This document shows positions 16,980 to 24,834 of a DNA stretch of 63,899 bases, one piece after another; positions within the stretch are counted from its first letter, which is position 1; the number at the start of each line of letters is the position of its first letter. The stretch comes from Candidatus Faecicola pullistercoris (lineage in GTDB: Bacteria > Bacillota > Clostridia > Christensenellales > CAG-917): positions 1 through 63,899 of the forward strand of contig DVNW01000021.1 of assembly GCA_018714105.1 (NCBI GenBank). The letters run 5' to 3'. The translations under genes were made by a program, and so were the position numbers. The notes under the pieces are model-generated. The model had not been told where the DNA came from. It ran no database searches and was given only the letters and a program-made list of their open reading frames with translations.

Positions 16980-17186
16980 TTTTACCTTTAAAATATCGTC
17001 TGCCGATATTTCCAGAAAATCGCAAAGCCTGGAAAGAGTTGCGAGAGAGGGCAGCGCTCTGCCCGACAGATACTGCGACAAAGTAGGCCTGGATACGCCT
17101 ATCGCGTCGGCTATTTCGGATTTGGTTTTGCCCGACAGCAGGATTTCACGCCGCAGATTTAAAGATATTTGTCGTTGAAGTTCCAT
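16977..17186 (-). CDS. small XRE-family HTH transcriptional regulator
   Basis: The product is 69 aa, a single Cro/C1-type helix-turn-helix: SEIADAIGVSRPTLSQYLSG, then LPSLATLSRLCDFLEIS. It has no extra ligand domain, so it probably acts as a simple repressor. The ATG at 17186 is preceded by GGAGGCG. The DNA just upstream holds palindromic copies of ATTAGG/CCTAAT that overlap a strong promoter pointing the other way, which suggests divergent control. This size is also seen in phage-derived and toxin-antitoxin regulators, but no partner toxin is visible. Confidence 0.88.
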   Translation of the reverse strand: MELQRQISLNLRREILLSGKTKSEIADAIGVSRPTLSQYLSGRALPSLATLSRLCDFLEISADDILKVK

Positions 17187-17212
17187 ATTCGCCTCCGTTT
17201 AATTATATTAAG

Positions 17213-17251
17213 TATTGCCTAATTATACTTGACAATTAGGTATTGCCTAAT
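17213..17251. promoter_or_regulatory. probable operator cluster of the XRE regulator
   Basis: TATTGCCTAA occurs twice (17213-17222 and 17241-17250). ATTAGG-N5-CCTAAT (17235-17251) is a perfect inverted repeat, and cctaatt / aattagg (17218-17224, 17234-17240) is a second one. The elements sit between the XRE gene and the rightward promoter and overlap its spacer. Confidence 0.65.
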
Positions 17252-17258
17252 ATATAAT
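17229..17258 (+). promoter_or_regulatory. strong rightward promoter divergent from the XRE gene
   Basis: Perfect TTGACA (17229-17234) and perfect TATAAT (17253-17258) separated by 18 bp. The next stretch ends at a terminator about 100 bp on. Confidence 0.75.
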
Positions 17259-17264
17259 AAATTT

Positions 17265-17373
17265 CGGCTCCGCAAAGTCGGCTTTATACGGCGCGATGCG
17301 GCGGTTTGCAAGAACTCAATTCCCAAATATCCTCAATAATCTGTCAAAAAGCGGCTGTAAGTGCCGCTTTTTG
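17265..17373 (+). ncRNA. candidate small RNA of about 105 nt
   Basis: The segment starts about 7 bp after a consensus -10 and ends in a rho-independent terminator at 17346-17372. No ORF with a ribosome-binding site lies inside: the only ATG, at 17296, has no Shine-Dalgarno and would read through the terminator. A short GC-rich hairpin may form near the 5' end. The call rests on promoter plus terminator geometry alone. Confidence 0.4.
17346..17372 (+). terminator. rho-independent terminator upstream of mgtC
   Basis: Stem aaaaagcggc / gccgcttttt with a 7-nt loop. Confidence 0.85.
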
Positions 17374-17457
17374 CTTTTTGCGGGTCGCATGCGGTGCGGC
17401 AAGCGGTTTCCCGGCGCGGCGCAACCGTTTATTCATAAAAAAAGCCCGTAAGGGTTG

Positions 17458-17487
17458 TTGACTTTTGAAGGTTATTATATTTATAAT
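17458..17487 (+). promoter_or_regulatory. promoter of the MgtC-family gene
   Basis: TTGACT (17458-17463) and TATAAT (17482-17487) are separated by 18 bp, 30 bp before the ATG at 17518. Because this promoter covers the possible TTG start at 17455, that upstream start is unlikely. Confidence 0.78.
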
Positions 17488-17517
17488 AATATAAAACGAT
17501 TTCAGGAGAAACGGGAT

Positions 17518-18204
17518 ATGGTCGGAGAGTTTATTATTGACGCTTATCCGGACGTGTGGAAACTTATCGTGCGCCTGTGCATTGCGGGCCTGTGCGGTTA
17601 CGTTATCGGTATGGAAAGAAAGGCGCGGTCTAAAGAGGCCGGCGTCAGGACGCACACCATTGTATGCATTGCTTCCGCACTGATAATGATTGTTTCCAAA
17701 TATTCGTTTACGGATTTGGGATACGACACTTACGACGCGGCGCGCATAGCGGCTCAGATTGTAAGCGGCATAGGCTTTCTCGGCGCGGGCATGATTTTCT
17801 ACCGCAGGGATATCCTTCACGGGCTGACCACTGCGGCGGGAGTATGGGCTACCGCGGGCATAGGCATGGCTATCGGTTCGGGTATGATAATACTCGGTCT
17901 GGCCGGTACGGCGATAATCATGTTTGTGCAGATAGTTCTTCACATGCACGTAAGAACGGCTAAATATAAGGCTATCACCGTAATGAAAGCCATTATAAAA
18001 ATAGAGGATAAAAACGATATTACCGACTTCAAGCAACTGTTCGGGATAAACAAATTTCTGAAATTTCGCACTTATCGCAACGACGGCGACAGTCTCGCGG
18101 AGCTCGAATTCATGACCAAACTGAGTTTTTCGTCCGAACAGCTGTACGAACTCACGCGGACGCATTCTTATATCGTGTCCGTGGAGAGCAACGAGGAAAT
18201 TTAA
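17518..18204 (+). CDS. MgtC/SapB-family membrane protein
   Basis: The product is 228 aa from the ATG at 17518, which has an AGGAGA site 9 bp upstream. The N-terminal half has four or five membrane segments with MgtC hallmarks: IVRLCIAGLCGYVIGMERK, EAGVRTHTIVCIASALIMI, ISGIGFLGAG-like (here VSGIGFLGAGMIFYR) and GLTTAAGVWATAGIGMAIG. The C-terminal cytoplasmic part is ACT-like. Family members are linked to magnesium homeostasis and membrane-potential or ATP-synthase modulation; the specific role here is unknown. It lies just upstream of a potassium uptake operon. Confidence 0.9.
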   Translation: MVGEFIIDAYPDVWKLIVRLCIAGLCGYVIGMERKARSKEAGVRTHTIVCIASALIMIVSKYSFTDLGYDTYDAARIAAQIVSGIGFLGAGMIFYRRDILHGLTTAAGVWATAGIGMAIGSGMIILGLAGTAIIMFVQIVLHMHVRTAKYKAITVMKAIIKIEDKNDITDFKQLFGINKFLKFRTYRNDGDSLAELEFMTKLSFSSEQLYELTRTHSYIVSVESNEEI

Positions 18205-18208
18205 CGAG

Positions 18209-18234
18209 GGCCGCAACTTCGGTTGCGGTCTTAT
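18209..18234 (+). terminator. terminator after the MgtC-family gene
   Basis: Stem ccgcaac / gttgcgg with a ttcg loop, followed by a weak cttatta tract. Confidence 0.6.
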
Positions 18235-18278
18235 TATGCCTGAAAGCGTATATACTTTATTATTAACACAAAAAACAG

Positions 18279-18307
18279 TTGCTTATTATAGTAAAAAATA
18301 GTATAAT
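18279..18307 (+). promoter_or_regulatory. promoter of the ktrBA operon
   Basis: TTGCTT (18279-18284) and TATAAT (18302-18307) are separated by 17 bp. The leader is only about 33 nt, too short for a ydaO-type c-di-AMP riboswitch. Confidence 0.78.
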
Positions 18308-18346
18308 TTCTTAAAGTCGCGGGGTCTGACGCGGCGAAAGAAAAAT

Positions 18347-19717
18347 ATGGAACAAGCTAAAGCCAAAAAATTTAATTTTAAAGAGTATCTCAACAAGCAT
18401 CTTACGGCTACGCGCGCGGTCGTGCTTGCTTTCGCCGTCACCATTCTTATAGGCGCGGCCCTTCTGATGCTTCCGATATCCACAAAGGAGCAGGGCAGTC
18501 TCGGGTTTATCGACGCTCTGTTTACCGCGACTTCGGCTACCTGCGTGACCGGCCTTATTATTTTCGATACGTCGATTACCTTCACGGGGTTCGGTCAGGT
18601 CGTTATATTATTGCTTATTCAGCTGGGCGGCCTGGGCTTCATGACGCTGTCCACCCTGATTTACATTCTTATAGGCCACAAAATCAGCCTTCAACGCAGA
18701 ATCTCGATAAAAGAGGACCTTTCTTACGGCGGAATGGACGGACTGAAAGAGATTACTTTGCGCATAGTACTGATTTCGGTTATAGTGGAAAGTATAGGCG
18801 CCGCCGTGCTTACTTTTGCTTTTTCCAAATATTATCCTTTCGGAAAATCGCTGTGGTTCGGCATATTCCACAGCGTGTCCGCTTTCTGTAACGCAGGGTT
18901 TGACATTCTGCCCGCGGCGGAAAATTCCAGCCTCATTTTATATAACGACAATCCCGTTGTGCTTATTACCATTGCAGGCCTCATTATTACCGGCGGTATC
19001 GGTTTTCTGGTTATTGAGGATATTTTGCGCAATCACAGATGGCGCAAGCTGGCCTTGCAGAGCAAAGCCGTGCTTATCATTACGCTTGTCCTTATACTTA
19101 CCGGTACGGGGATATTTTTGCTGGGGGAATACTCGCGCAATTTTGCAGGAATGCCCTTCTGGCAGAAGGTGCTTAACGCGTTTTTCCATTCGGTTACGAC
19201 GAGAACCGCCGGGTACAATTCGTTCGACCTGTCAGACCTGTCGCCCATTTCCTACATGACTACCGTGGCCTGGATGTTCATAGGCGCAAGCCCGGGCTCT
19301 ACGGGCGGGGGCATCAAAACAACTACGCTGTTCATACTCGTCGTCGCCGTTATAATGACCATACGACAGAAAAACGAAGCCGTTTTCGATATGCGCTCGA
19401 TAGGTAAAAAAACCATAGCCAAAGCGGCTACCGTGCTTACTCTGGCGCTGGTCATGAGTTTTATAAGCTGTTTTATCATGTGCCTTTCCGAGAAGGGCGC
19501 GGATATAAAGGACATTCTGTTCGAACAGATCAGTGCTTACGGCACCGTGGGACTGTCTACGGGACTTACGCCCGAACTGTCGTCCGTCGGAAAAATTATT
19601 ATTATATTTAATATGTTTATCGGAAGGGTGGGCGCGCTGACTTTCTTTATCGCGTTCGCGAAGGGAAACAAAAGTCGGTCCGCCATTCAGTATCAGGAAG
19701 CTAATATCAGTATATAA
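18347..19717 (+). CDS. ktrB: potassium uptake channel subunit KtrB/TrkH
   Basis: The product is 456 aa. Four pore-loop motifs, each with the conserved filter glycine, are visible in order: TATSATCVTGL, SAFCNAGFD, TTRTAGYNS and SAYGTVGLST. About ten hydrophobic helices surround them. KtrB-size members form homodimeric K+ (or Na+-coupled K+) channels gated by a cytoplasmic KtrA ring. The ktrA gene follows after 9 bp. The N-terminus is short and basic, as in KtrB rather than long TrkH. Confidence 0.93.
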   Translation: MEQAKAKKFNFKEYLNKHLTATRAVVLAFAVTILIGAALLMLPISTKEQGSLGFIDALFTATSATCVTGLIIFDTSITFTGFGQVVILLLIQLGGLGFMTLSTLIYILIGHKISLQRRISIKEDLSYGGMDGLKEITLRIVLISVIVESIGAAVLTFAFSKYYPFGKSLWFGIFHSVSAFCNAGFDILPAAENSSLILYNDNPVVLITIAGLIITGGIGFLVIEDILRNHRWRKLALQSKAVLIITLVLILTGTGIFLLGEYSRNFAGMPFWQKVLNAFFHSVTTRTAGYNSFDLSDLSPISYMTTVAWMFIGASPGSTGGGIKTTTLFILVVAVIMTIRQKNEAVFDMRSIGKKTIAKAATVLTLALVMSFISCFIMCLSEKGADIKDILFEQISAYGTVGLSTGLTPELSSVGKIIIIFNMFIGRVGALTFFIAFAKGNKSRSAIQYQEANISI

Positions 19718-19726
19718 GGTGGTTTT

Positions 19727-20413
19727 ATGTTAAAAAGATTTAAAAATCAGACAAACAAACAGTATGCCATTATCGGCCTGGGACGGTTCGGTACCCAGAT
19801 TGCGAAAGTACTTACGCAGAACGGTTACGAAGTGCTGGCGGTGGACAAGTGCGAAAGCAAGGCCGCCGCTTTGAGCGAGATTGCTACGCATACCGTTGTC
19901 GCCGACGCTTCGGACGAGGCTACTTTAAGGCGGCTTGCGATAGACAACTTCGACGTTGTTATTATAGCCATAGGCGAGGATATGCAGGCTTCCATCGTTT
20001 GCGCGCTGTGCTGTAAGGAGCTCGGCGCCAAATATATAGTCGCGAAGGCCAGCAACGAAAAACACGCTAAAATACTGGAAAAAATAGGCATCAACAAAAT
20101 TGTTATTCCCGAGGCAGACAGCGCGTTGCGTACGGCTATGACGCTTATCAACCCGCACGTCAGCGAGATTATGGAACTTGAAGAGGGTTACAGCGTGGCC
20201 GAAGTCGACGTGCCCGAAAGCTGGGTGGGAGATACCCTTGTGGGACTTAAAATCAGAAATCGCTACAATATAAACGTACTGCTGGTCATACGCGCCGATT
20301 CCGCAGCCGTAATTCCCGAGCCCGAGACCGTTTTTAACGCGGGCGACAACATAATAATAGGCGGTTTCAGCGAGGACGTCAAGCAGTTTATACGTCAGGA
20401 AATAAGCGAATAA
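19727..20413 (+). CDS. ktrA: potassium uptake regulatory subunit KtrA/TrkA
   Basis: The product is 228 aa, an RCK_N plus RCK_C architecture. The Rossmann start is YAIIGLGRFGTQIAKVL (G-x-G-x-x-G for NAD/ATP), with the acidic end of strand 2 in VDKCESKA. VVADASDEATLRRL follows. The C-terminal TrkA_C part ends VIPEPETVFNAGDNIIIGG. It forms the cytoplasmic gating ring of the KtrB channel; in Firmicutes the RCK_C domain commonly binds c-di-AMP. It sits 9 bp after ktrB with a GGTGG ribosome-binding site. Confidence 0.94.
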   Translation: MLKRFKNQTNKQYAIIGLGRFGTQIAKVLTQNGYEVLAVDKCESKAAALSEIATHTVVADASDEATLRRLAIDNFDVVIIAIGEDMQASIVCALCCKELGAKYIVAKASNEKHAKILEKIGINKIVIPEADSALRTAMTLINPHVSEIMELEEGYSVAEVDVPESWVGDTLVGLKIRNRYNINVLLVIRADSAAVIPEPETVFNAGDNIIIGGFSEDVKQFIRQEISE

Positions 20414-20435
20414 TATATCTGTCGGAGTATATGCC

Positions 20436-22604
20436 ATGAGAAAGGTTATAAATATCAACGAGAACTGGACCTTTATTAAAGAGGGCAAAGCCGCACAGGT
20501 CAATCTTCCGCATACCTGGAATGCCGAAGACGGGCAGGCCGGCGGTTTCTATTATCGCGGTAAGTGCCTTTACGTTAAAGAACTTCCCGCCGCGCGCGGT
20601 ATAACATATATAGAATTCAACGGCGCGAACAGCGTTACCGAGGTCTATGTAAACGGGAAAAAGGCAGGCGAGCATTGCGGAGGATATTCGGTGTTCCGTT
20701 TCGATCTTACCGCTTATCTCGATCAGCCCGTAAACAAGCTCGAAGTTTACGTGGATAATTCGGAAGACGCTTACGTTTATCCCGCTATGGCCGATTTTAC
20801 TTTTTACGGCGGCCTTTACCGCGACGTCAACCTGATAGAGGTTGGACGCACGCACTTCGATCTCGAAGACAAAAGCCTGTACGGCATTAAGGCTACGCCC
20901 GCACTCGAAGTGGGCTGGAAACTTAACGTGAAATCGTCGGTAGTTAATCCCGACGGAGCCGAGCTTGTATATAACCTTTTCGACGCCGACAAGAAGGTGG
21001 CGGCTTCCGCAAGAACGGACGCTGCTTCCAACGAGATTACTTTCGATATAGACAATCCCCGACTTTGGAACGGAGTGGAGGACCCATATCTTTACACGCT
21101 TGCCTGCGCGCTCTGCAAAGACGGAGAGATTACCGATAACGTCGAGTTCAAGGTCGGATTCAGACATTTCTCCTTCGACGGCCGGAAGGGATTCGAACTT
21201 AACGGCAAACCCCTTAAATTAAAAGGCGTTTCGCGCCATCAGGACAGAAAAGGAAAGGGTAACGCGCTGTCTTTTTCCGATCACCTCGAAGACATAGAAA
21301 CCATACTCGATATAGGCGCGAATTCGGTAAGACTGGCTCATTATCAGCACAGTCGGGATTTTTACGACCTTTGCGACGAAAAAGGATTGCTCGTGTGGGC
21401 CGAAGTTCCCGTTATTTCCTCGTTCTCCAAAAAGAAACAGCCGAACGCGCTGTCTCAGCTGGAAGAACTCATAAAACAGAATTACAATCACGCAAGTATT
21501 TTCTGTTGGAGTATCGCCAACGAAATTTCGATAAAAAGCCAGACAAAAGGGCTCGAACCCGCTCTGGAACAGCTCAACGACCTTGCGCATACGCTTGACG
21601 ATACGCGTCCCACGGTTATGGCGCAGCTTTCCATGTGCCCGAAGGATTCGCCTTTAAACAGAATTACGGATATTCTGGGCTATAATCATTATTTCGGCTG
21701 GTATATGCAGACGGTGGCAAAACTCGACGAGTGGCTGGACGATTTTCATAAAATCAACCCCGATTTGTGCCTGTGCCTTTCGGAGTACGGCGCCGAGGGA
21801 ATTACTGCTTACCATTCGGAAACGCCCGAGCAGGGCGACTATACCGAGGACTATCAGGCCCTCTACCACGAGCATTATCTCAAAGCCGTTAACGAGCGTC
21901 CATGGATATGGGGAAGCTATATATGGAATATGTTCGACTTCGGCTCTGCCATGCGCAACGAGGGCGGCGTAAAAGGTTTTAACAACAAAGGCATGGTTAC
22001 TGCCGACCGTAAAATCAAAAAGGACGCTTTTTATATGTACAAGGCGTTCTGGAGCGACAGACCTTTCGTGCATATCGCGGGAAAACGCATGCAGGAAAGA
22101 AGCATAGGCCCCAAAACGATAAAGGTATACAGCAACGCTGCCGAGGTTACGCTTACTGCCGGCGGAAAGACCTTTAAAAAACAGGGCGAAGGCATATTCC
22201 TTTTCGAAGGAGTTGATATAGCCGAAGGGGATAACCTCATTGTTGCCTTCACCGAAAACGCGCGGGACGAGGCCGTGTTTACCGGGAAGGAAAATCCCGC
22301 GACGTACAAGATGCCCGAAGGCTGCTCCACCATGGTAAGAAACTGGTTTACAGTAGGGCAGGAGAAAAACCCCGAATGTTATTCGGTAGACGACAGGATA
22401 GGCGACCTTCTTGCCAACGAACAGATATATTCCATGGTCAGAAATTTTGCGGGCAAAAAGATAGACAATCCTATCGTAAAGCTGTTTTACAAAGTGCCTT
22501 TGAGAAAGATTCTTTCGCTTAAAATTATTAAGGTGAATTCCGACATGGTGGATCTTGCCGACGGATTTTTACAAACCATAAAAAAGACGGAAAAAACCAA
22601 ATAG
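20436..22604 (+). CDS. glycoside hydrolase family 2 (beta-galactosidase/beta-glucuronidase-like)
   Basis: The product is 722 aa with no signal peptide, so it is cytoplasmic. The domain order is a jelly-roll sugar-binding domain (from NENWTF to the Y-P-A-M-A-D-F-T-F-Y-G-G-L-Y-R-D segment), an Ig-like domain, and a TIM barrel with KGVSRHQDRKGKG, ANSVRLAHYQHSR, the acid/base in SIANEIS and the nucleophile in SEYGAEG. A C-terminal beta-domain follows. It should cleave beta-galactosides, glucuronides or related oligosaccharides brought in by transporters. It starts 22 bp after ktrA, so it may be transcribed with the potassium operon, an odd pairing. Confidence 0.9.
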   Translation: MRKVININENWTFIKEGKAAQVNLPHTWNAEDGQAGGFYYRGKCLYVKELPAARGITYIEFNGANSVTEVYVNGKKAGEHCGGYSVFRFDLTAYLDQPVNKLEVYVDNSEDAYVYPAMADFTFYGGLYRDVNLIEVGRTHFDLEDKSLYGIKATPALEVGWKLNVKSSVVNPDGAELVYNLFDADKKVAASARTDAASNEITFDIDNPRLWNGVEDPYLYTLACALCKDGEITDNVEFKVGFRHFSFDGRKGFELNGKPLKLKGVSRHQDRKGKGNALSFSDHLEDIETILDIGANSVRLAHYQHSRDFYDLCDEKGLLVWAEVPVISSFSKKKQPNALSQLEELIKQNYNHASIFCWSIANEISIKSQTKGLEPALEQLNDLAHTLDDTRPTVMAQLSMCPKDSPLNRITDILGYNHYFGWYMQTVAKLDEWLDDFHKINPDLCLCLSEYGAEGITAYHSETPEQGDYTEDYQALYHEHYLKAVNERPWIWGSYIWNMFDFGSAMRNEGGVKGFNNKGMVTADRKIKKDAFYMYKAFWSDRPFVHIAGKRMQERSIGPKTIKVYSNAAEVTLTAGGKTFKKQGEGIFLFEGVDIAEGDNLIVAFTENARDEAVFTGKENPATYKMPEGCSTMVRNWFTVGQEKNPECYSVDDRIGDLLANEQIYSMVRNFAGKKIDNPIVKLFYKVPLRKILSLKIIKVNSDMVDLADGFLQTIKKTEKTK

Positions 22605-22634
22605 GCCGTTTCACTGATACAGATTATTACATTA

Positions 22635-22667
22635 AAAGCGTATTTTTTGCAAAATGCGCTTTTTTGT
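22635..22667 (+). terminator. terminator after the GH2 gene
   Basis: Imperfect stem aaaagcgtatttt / aaaatgcgctttt with a ttgc loop and a T-rich tail. Confidence 0.75.
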
Positions 22668-22737
22668 TTTATCCGCCCGATTTAATTTTAATGCAAAATT
22701 AATAATGGGATTATAGCATACGTTCAGGAGGAAGAAT

Positions 22738-23352
22738 ATGAAAAATTATACTCGCAGCAAATATATCCTCACGTCGGGTCAGTACGTAAGCCTGACTGAA
22801 AAACTTGAAAAATTCATGCGCGCGGGCGATTTCCGTACCAGGTATTCGGTACTGTTCCGGGAGCGCGGCTCCGATTCCGCGCGGCCGGCGGCCGAACTTA
22901 TCTGCGACGGAATCTCGGCAGACGACAAGGCCGAAATAGCGGTACCCGGAGCAAAAGGCCGCTCCTCGGTTATTTACACTACGCTCGGCGAGGCGGAAAA
23001 GGCGATGTATGCGGGCGATAACAAGGATATTTTAAAGGGTAGCGAACTGTATATCGCTGATCTCGAACCCGTGCTTTCGCTCTGTTACGACAGAAGGACG
23101 CTTACCGACGCAAGTCAGGGCGTCAACGTGGAATTTATAAAAAACATCAGGATAAGAAATACCGATTTGGCCGTGGAATACGGAGATTACGGCAAAGCTT
23201 TTGCCGATTTCGAGTATTATATCATGATTGTAAGCCACAAGAATTCTCCGTCCTGGCTCGTGCACGAAGCAGGAGAACAAAATTATTTCGAATTCAGCGA
23301 GGATTGCCACTACAATACCGCCGAATACACCATTCTTTCCGCTGTTATTTAG
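22738..23352 (+). CDS. hypothetical protein, 204 aa
   Basis: The family is not recognised. The protein is soluble, without signal or membrane segments, and of mixed alpha/beta composition. It opens MKNYTRSKYILTSGQYVSLT, and a later stretch reads SWLVHEAGEQNYFEFSEDCH. The ATG has a strong AGGAGGAAG site, and codon use matches the neighbours, so it is very probably real. It is flanked by a terminator upstream and a separate promoter for the next gene, so it appears monocistronic. No function is proposed. Confidence 0.7.
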   Translation: MKNYTRSKYILTSGQYVSLTEKLEKFMRAGDFRTRYSVLFRERGSDSARPAAELICDGISADDKAEIAVPGAKGRSSVIYTTLGEAEKAMYAGDNKDILKGSELYIADLEPVLSLCYDRRTLTDASQGVNVEFIKNIRIRNTDLAVEYGDYGKAFADFEYYIMIVSHKNSPSWLVHEAGEQNYFEFSEDCHYNTAEYTILSAVI

Positions 23353-23433
23353 TCCGCGCCGCCCGAATAAATAGACAAATCGCATACTTTATATAATATA
23401 ACTTGAATTATTCAATTTTTTTGCGGCCGATAA

Positions 23434-23462
23434 TTGAAAACGGTAAATCTTTATGATATAAT
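23434..23462 (+). promoter_or_regulatory. promoter of the M28 peptidase gene
   Basis: TTGAAA (23434-23439) and TATAAT (23457-23462) are separated by 17 bp. Confidence 0.8.
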
Positions 23463-23497
23463 GTTTGAAGAATATTGTTAAGGAGAACCGCTAAATT

Positions 23498-24727
23498 ATG
23501 AGCCTTGAAAAAATCAAACAAAAAAAGCACGAAAGCGCACAGTTTATGGCTGACGAAATCACCCATATCATCAAAACTTTCGGTAAACGCGACCCCGGCA
23601 GCGAGGGCGAAAAAAAGGCCGTTGAATATATGGCCGAACAGCTTAAACCCTTGTGCGACGAAGTTACCGTCGAGCCTTTCGACGTTTATCCCGCATCCTT
23701 TATGGGCTGGATTTATATTACGGTTACGCTGGTACTTGCAGGCGTTGTGGCTTATTTCTTCGCGCCTGTCGTTACCGTTGCGCTTATACTTATAGGCGCT
23801 ACCCTGATGATCGGGCAGTTCGTGCTCTACCGTCAGATGATTGACAAGCTTTTCAAAAAGAAAACTTCCTACAATATTACCGCCGTCAAACATCCTGTCG
23901 GCGAAGTCAAAAGAAGGATTTTCTTTAACGGACACCCCGACGCGGCCTGCGAATGGACGATGAACTATCATTTCGGCGGCGTAGGTTTCGTGGCGCACTT
24001 CATTATTGCCGTTGTCGGCGTCGTATACGCCTTCGCTGTAAGCATTCTTGCAGTTATAAAAGGCATGGAAATCGGTTGGGTGCACGCTGCATTCGACGCC
24101 GGTCTGTTGCGTACGCTGGGCCTTATCATGCTTGCGTTCGTGCCTTTCTGGATAGGCATGTACTTCCTGTGGAACGAGAAAATAGTCGTTGACGGCGCAA
24201 ACGACAACCTTACCGGTTGCTATATGGGTATCGCTCTTATGAAAGCTCTTAAAGACGAGGGCGTGGAATTTGAAAATACCGAAGTAGGCGTTATCATTTC
24301 GGGTTCGGAAGAAGCGGGCCTCAGAGGAGCAAAGGCATGGTGCAAAGCGCATAAGGACGATTATAAGGACGTCGAGACTCTTATTTTCGCTTTCGATACC
24401 ATTCACGAGGGTGAATTCCTGTACGTAAACGACAGAGACCTTAACCTCACCGTAAAGGCCGACAGGCATGCTTCCGATTTGTTCAAGAACTCGGCGGACG
24501 AACTCGGCATCAAGTGCTCCGTAGGCGCGGTTCCTCTCGGCGCTACCGACTCTGCCGCTTTCAATCAGGGCGGATTCAAAGCCACGGGCATTACCGCCAT
24601 GGACCATAACCTCAAGGATTACTATCACACCAGACGCGACAGTTACGACAATCTCGACCTCGGCTGTCTTGCAGATTGCTACGAAGTTACCGTTCAGACT
24701 CTCAAAAACTTCGACGAAGGTAAATAA
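23498..24727 (+). CDS. membrane-embedded M28-family zinc peptidase
   Basis: The product is 409 aa. Candidate dinuclear zinc-site residues of M28 aminopeptidases are present: NGHPDAA (His146), DGANDNLTG (Asp236), SGSEEAGLRG (Glu271/272), FDTIHEG (Asp300) and a late histidine in YHTRRDSYDN. Unusually, three or four hydrophobic segments lie within the catalytic region (about 68-111, 162-187 and 203-225), splitting His146 from Asp236. There is no N-terminal signal peptide. It is monocistronic, with a promoter and a strong terminator. The substrate and the membrane side of the active site cannot be told. Confidence 0.83.
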   Translation: MSLEKIKQKKHESAQFMADEITHIIKTFGKRDPGSEGEKKAVEYMAEQLKPLCDEVTVEPFDVYPASFMGWIYITVTLVLAGVVAYFFAPVVTVALILIGATLMIGQFVLYRQMIDKLFKKKTSYNITAVKHPVGEVKRRIFFNGHPDAACEWTMNYHFGGVGFVAHFIIAVVGVVYAFAVSILAVIKGMEIGWVHAAFDAGLLRTLGLIMLAFVPFWIGMYFLWNEKIVVDGANDNLTGCYMGIALMKALKDEGVEFENTEVGVIISGSEEAGLRGAKAWCKAHKDDYKDVETLIFAFDTIHEGEFLYVNDRDLNLTVKADRHASDLFKNSADELGIKCSVGAVPLGATDSAAFNQGGFKATGITAMDHNLKDYYHTRRDSYDNLDLGCLADCYEVTVQTLKNFDEGK

Positions 24728-24748
24728 ACGTCGGTTTATAATTGATTA

Positions 24749-24774
24749 AGCCCGCCTTTTAGGCGGGCTTTTCC
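24749..24774 (+). terminator. rho-independent terminator after the M28 gene
   Basis: Stem aagcccgcc / ggcgggctt with a short T/A loop, followed by tttt. Confidence 0.9.
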
Positions 24775-24783
24775 GTTAATCGC

Positions 24784-24812
24784 TTGCAAGCGCGCGCCGA
24801 AATATGTATAAT
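24784..24812 (+). promoter_or_regulatory. promoter of the RlmI-like gene
   Basis: TTGCAA (24784-24789) and TATAAT (24807-24812) are separated by 17 bp. Confidence 0.75.
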
Positions 24813-24834
24813 TAATATGTTTTAAGGAGATCGT

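Noticed and set aside
17455..17517. TTG start at 17455 extending the MgtC protein by 21 residues
   Set aside because: It would place the -35 and -10 elements inside the coding region and has no ribosome-binding site, whereas the ATG at 17518 has AGGAGA.
18241..18346. ydaO-type c-di-AMP riboswitch upstream of ktrBA
   Set aside because: The leader between the promoter's predicted start and the ATG is about 33 nt, far too short for the aptamer.
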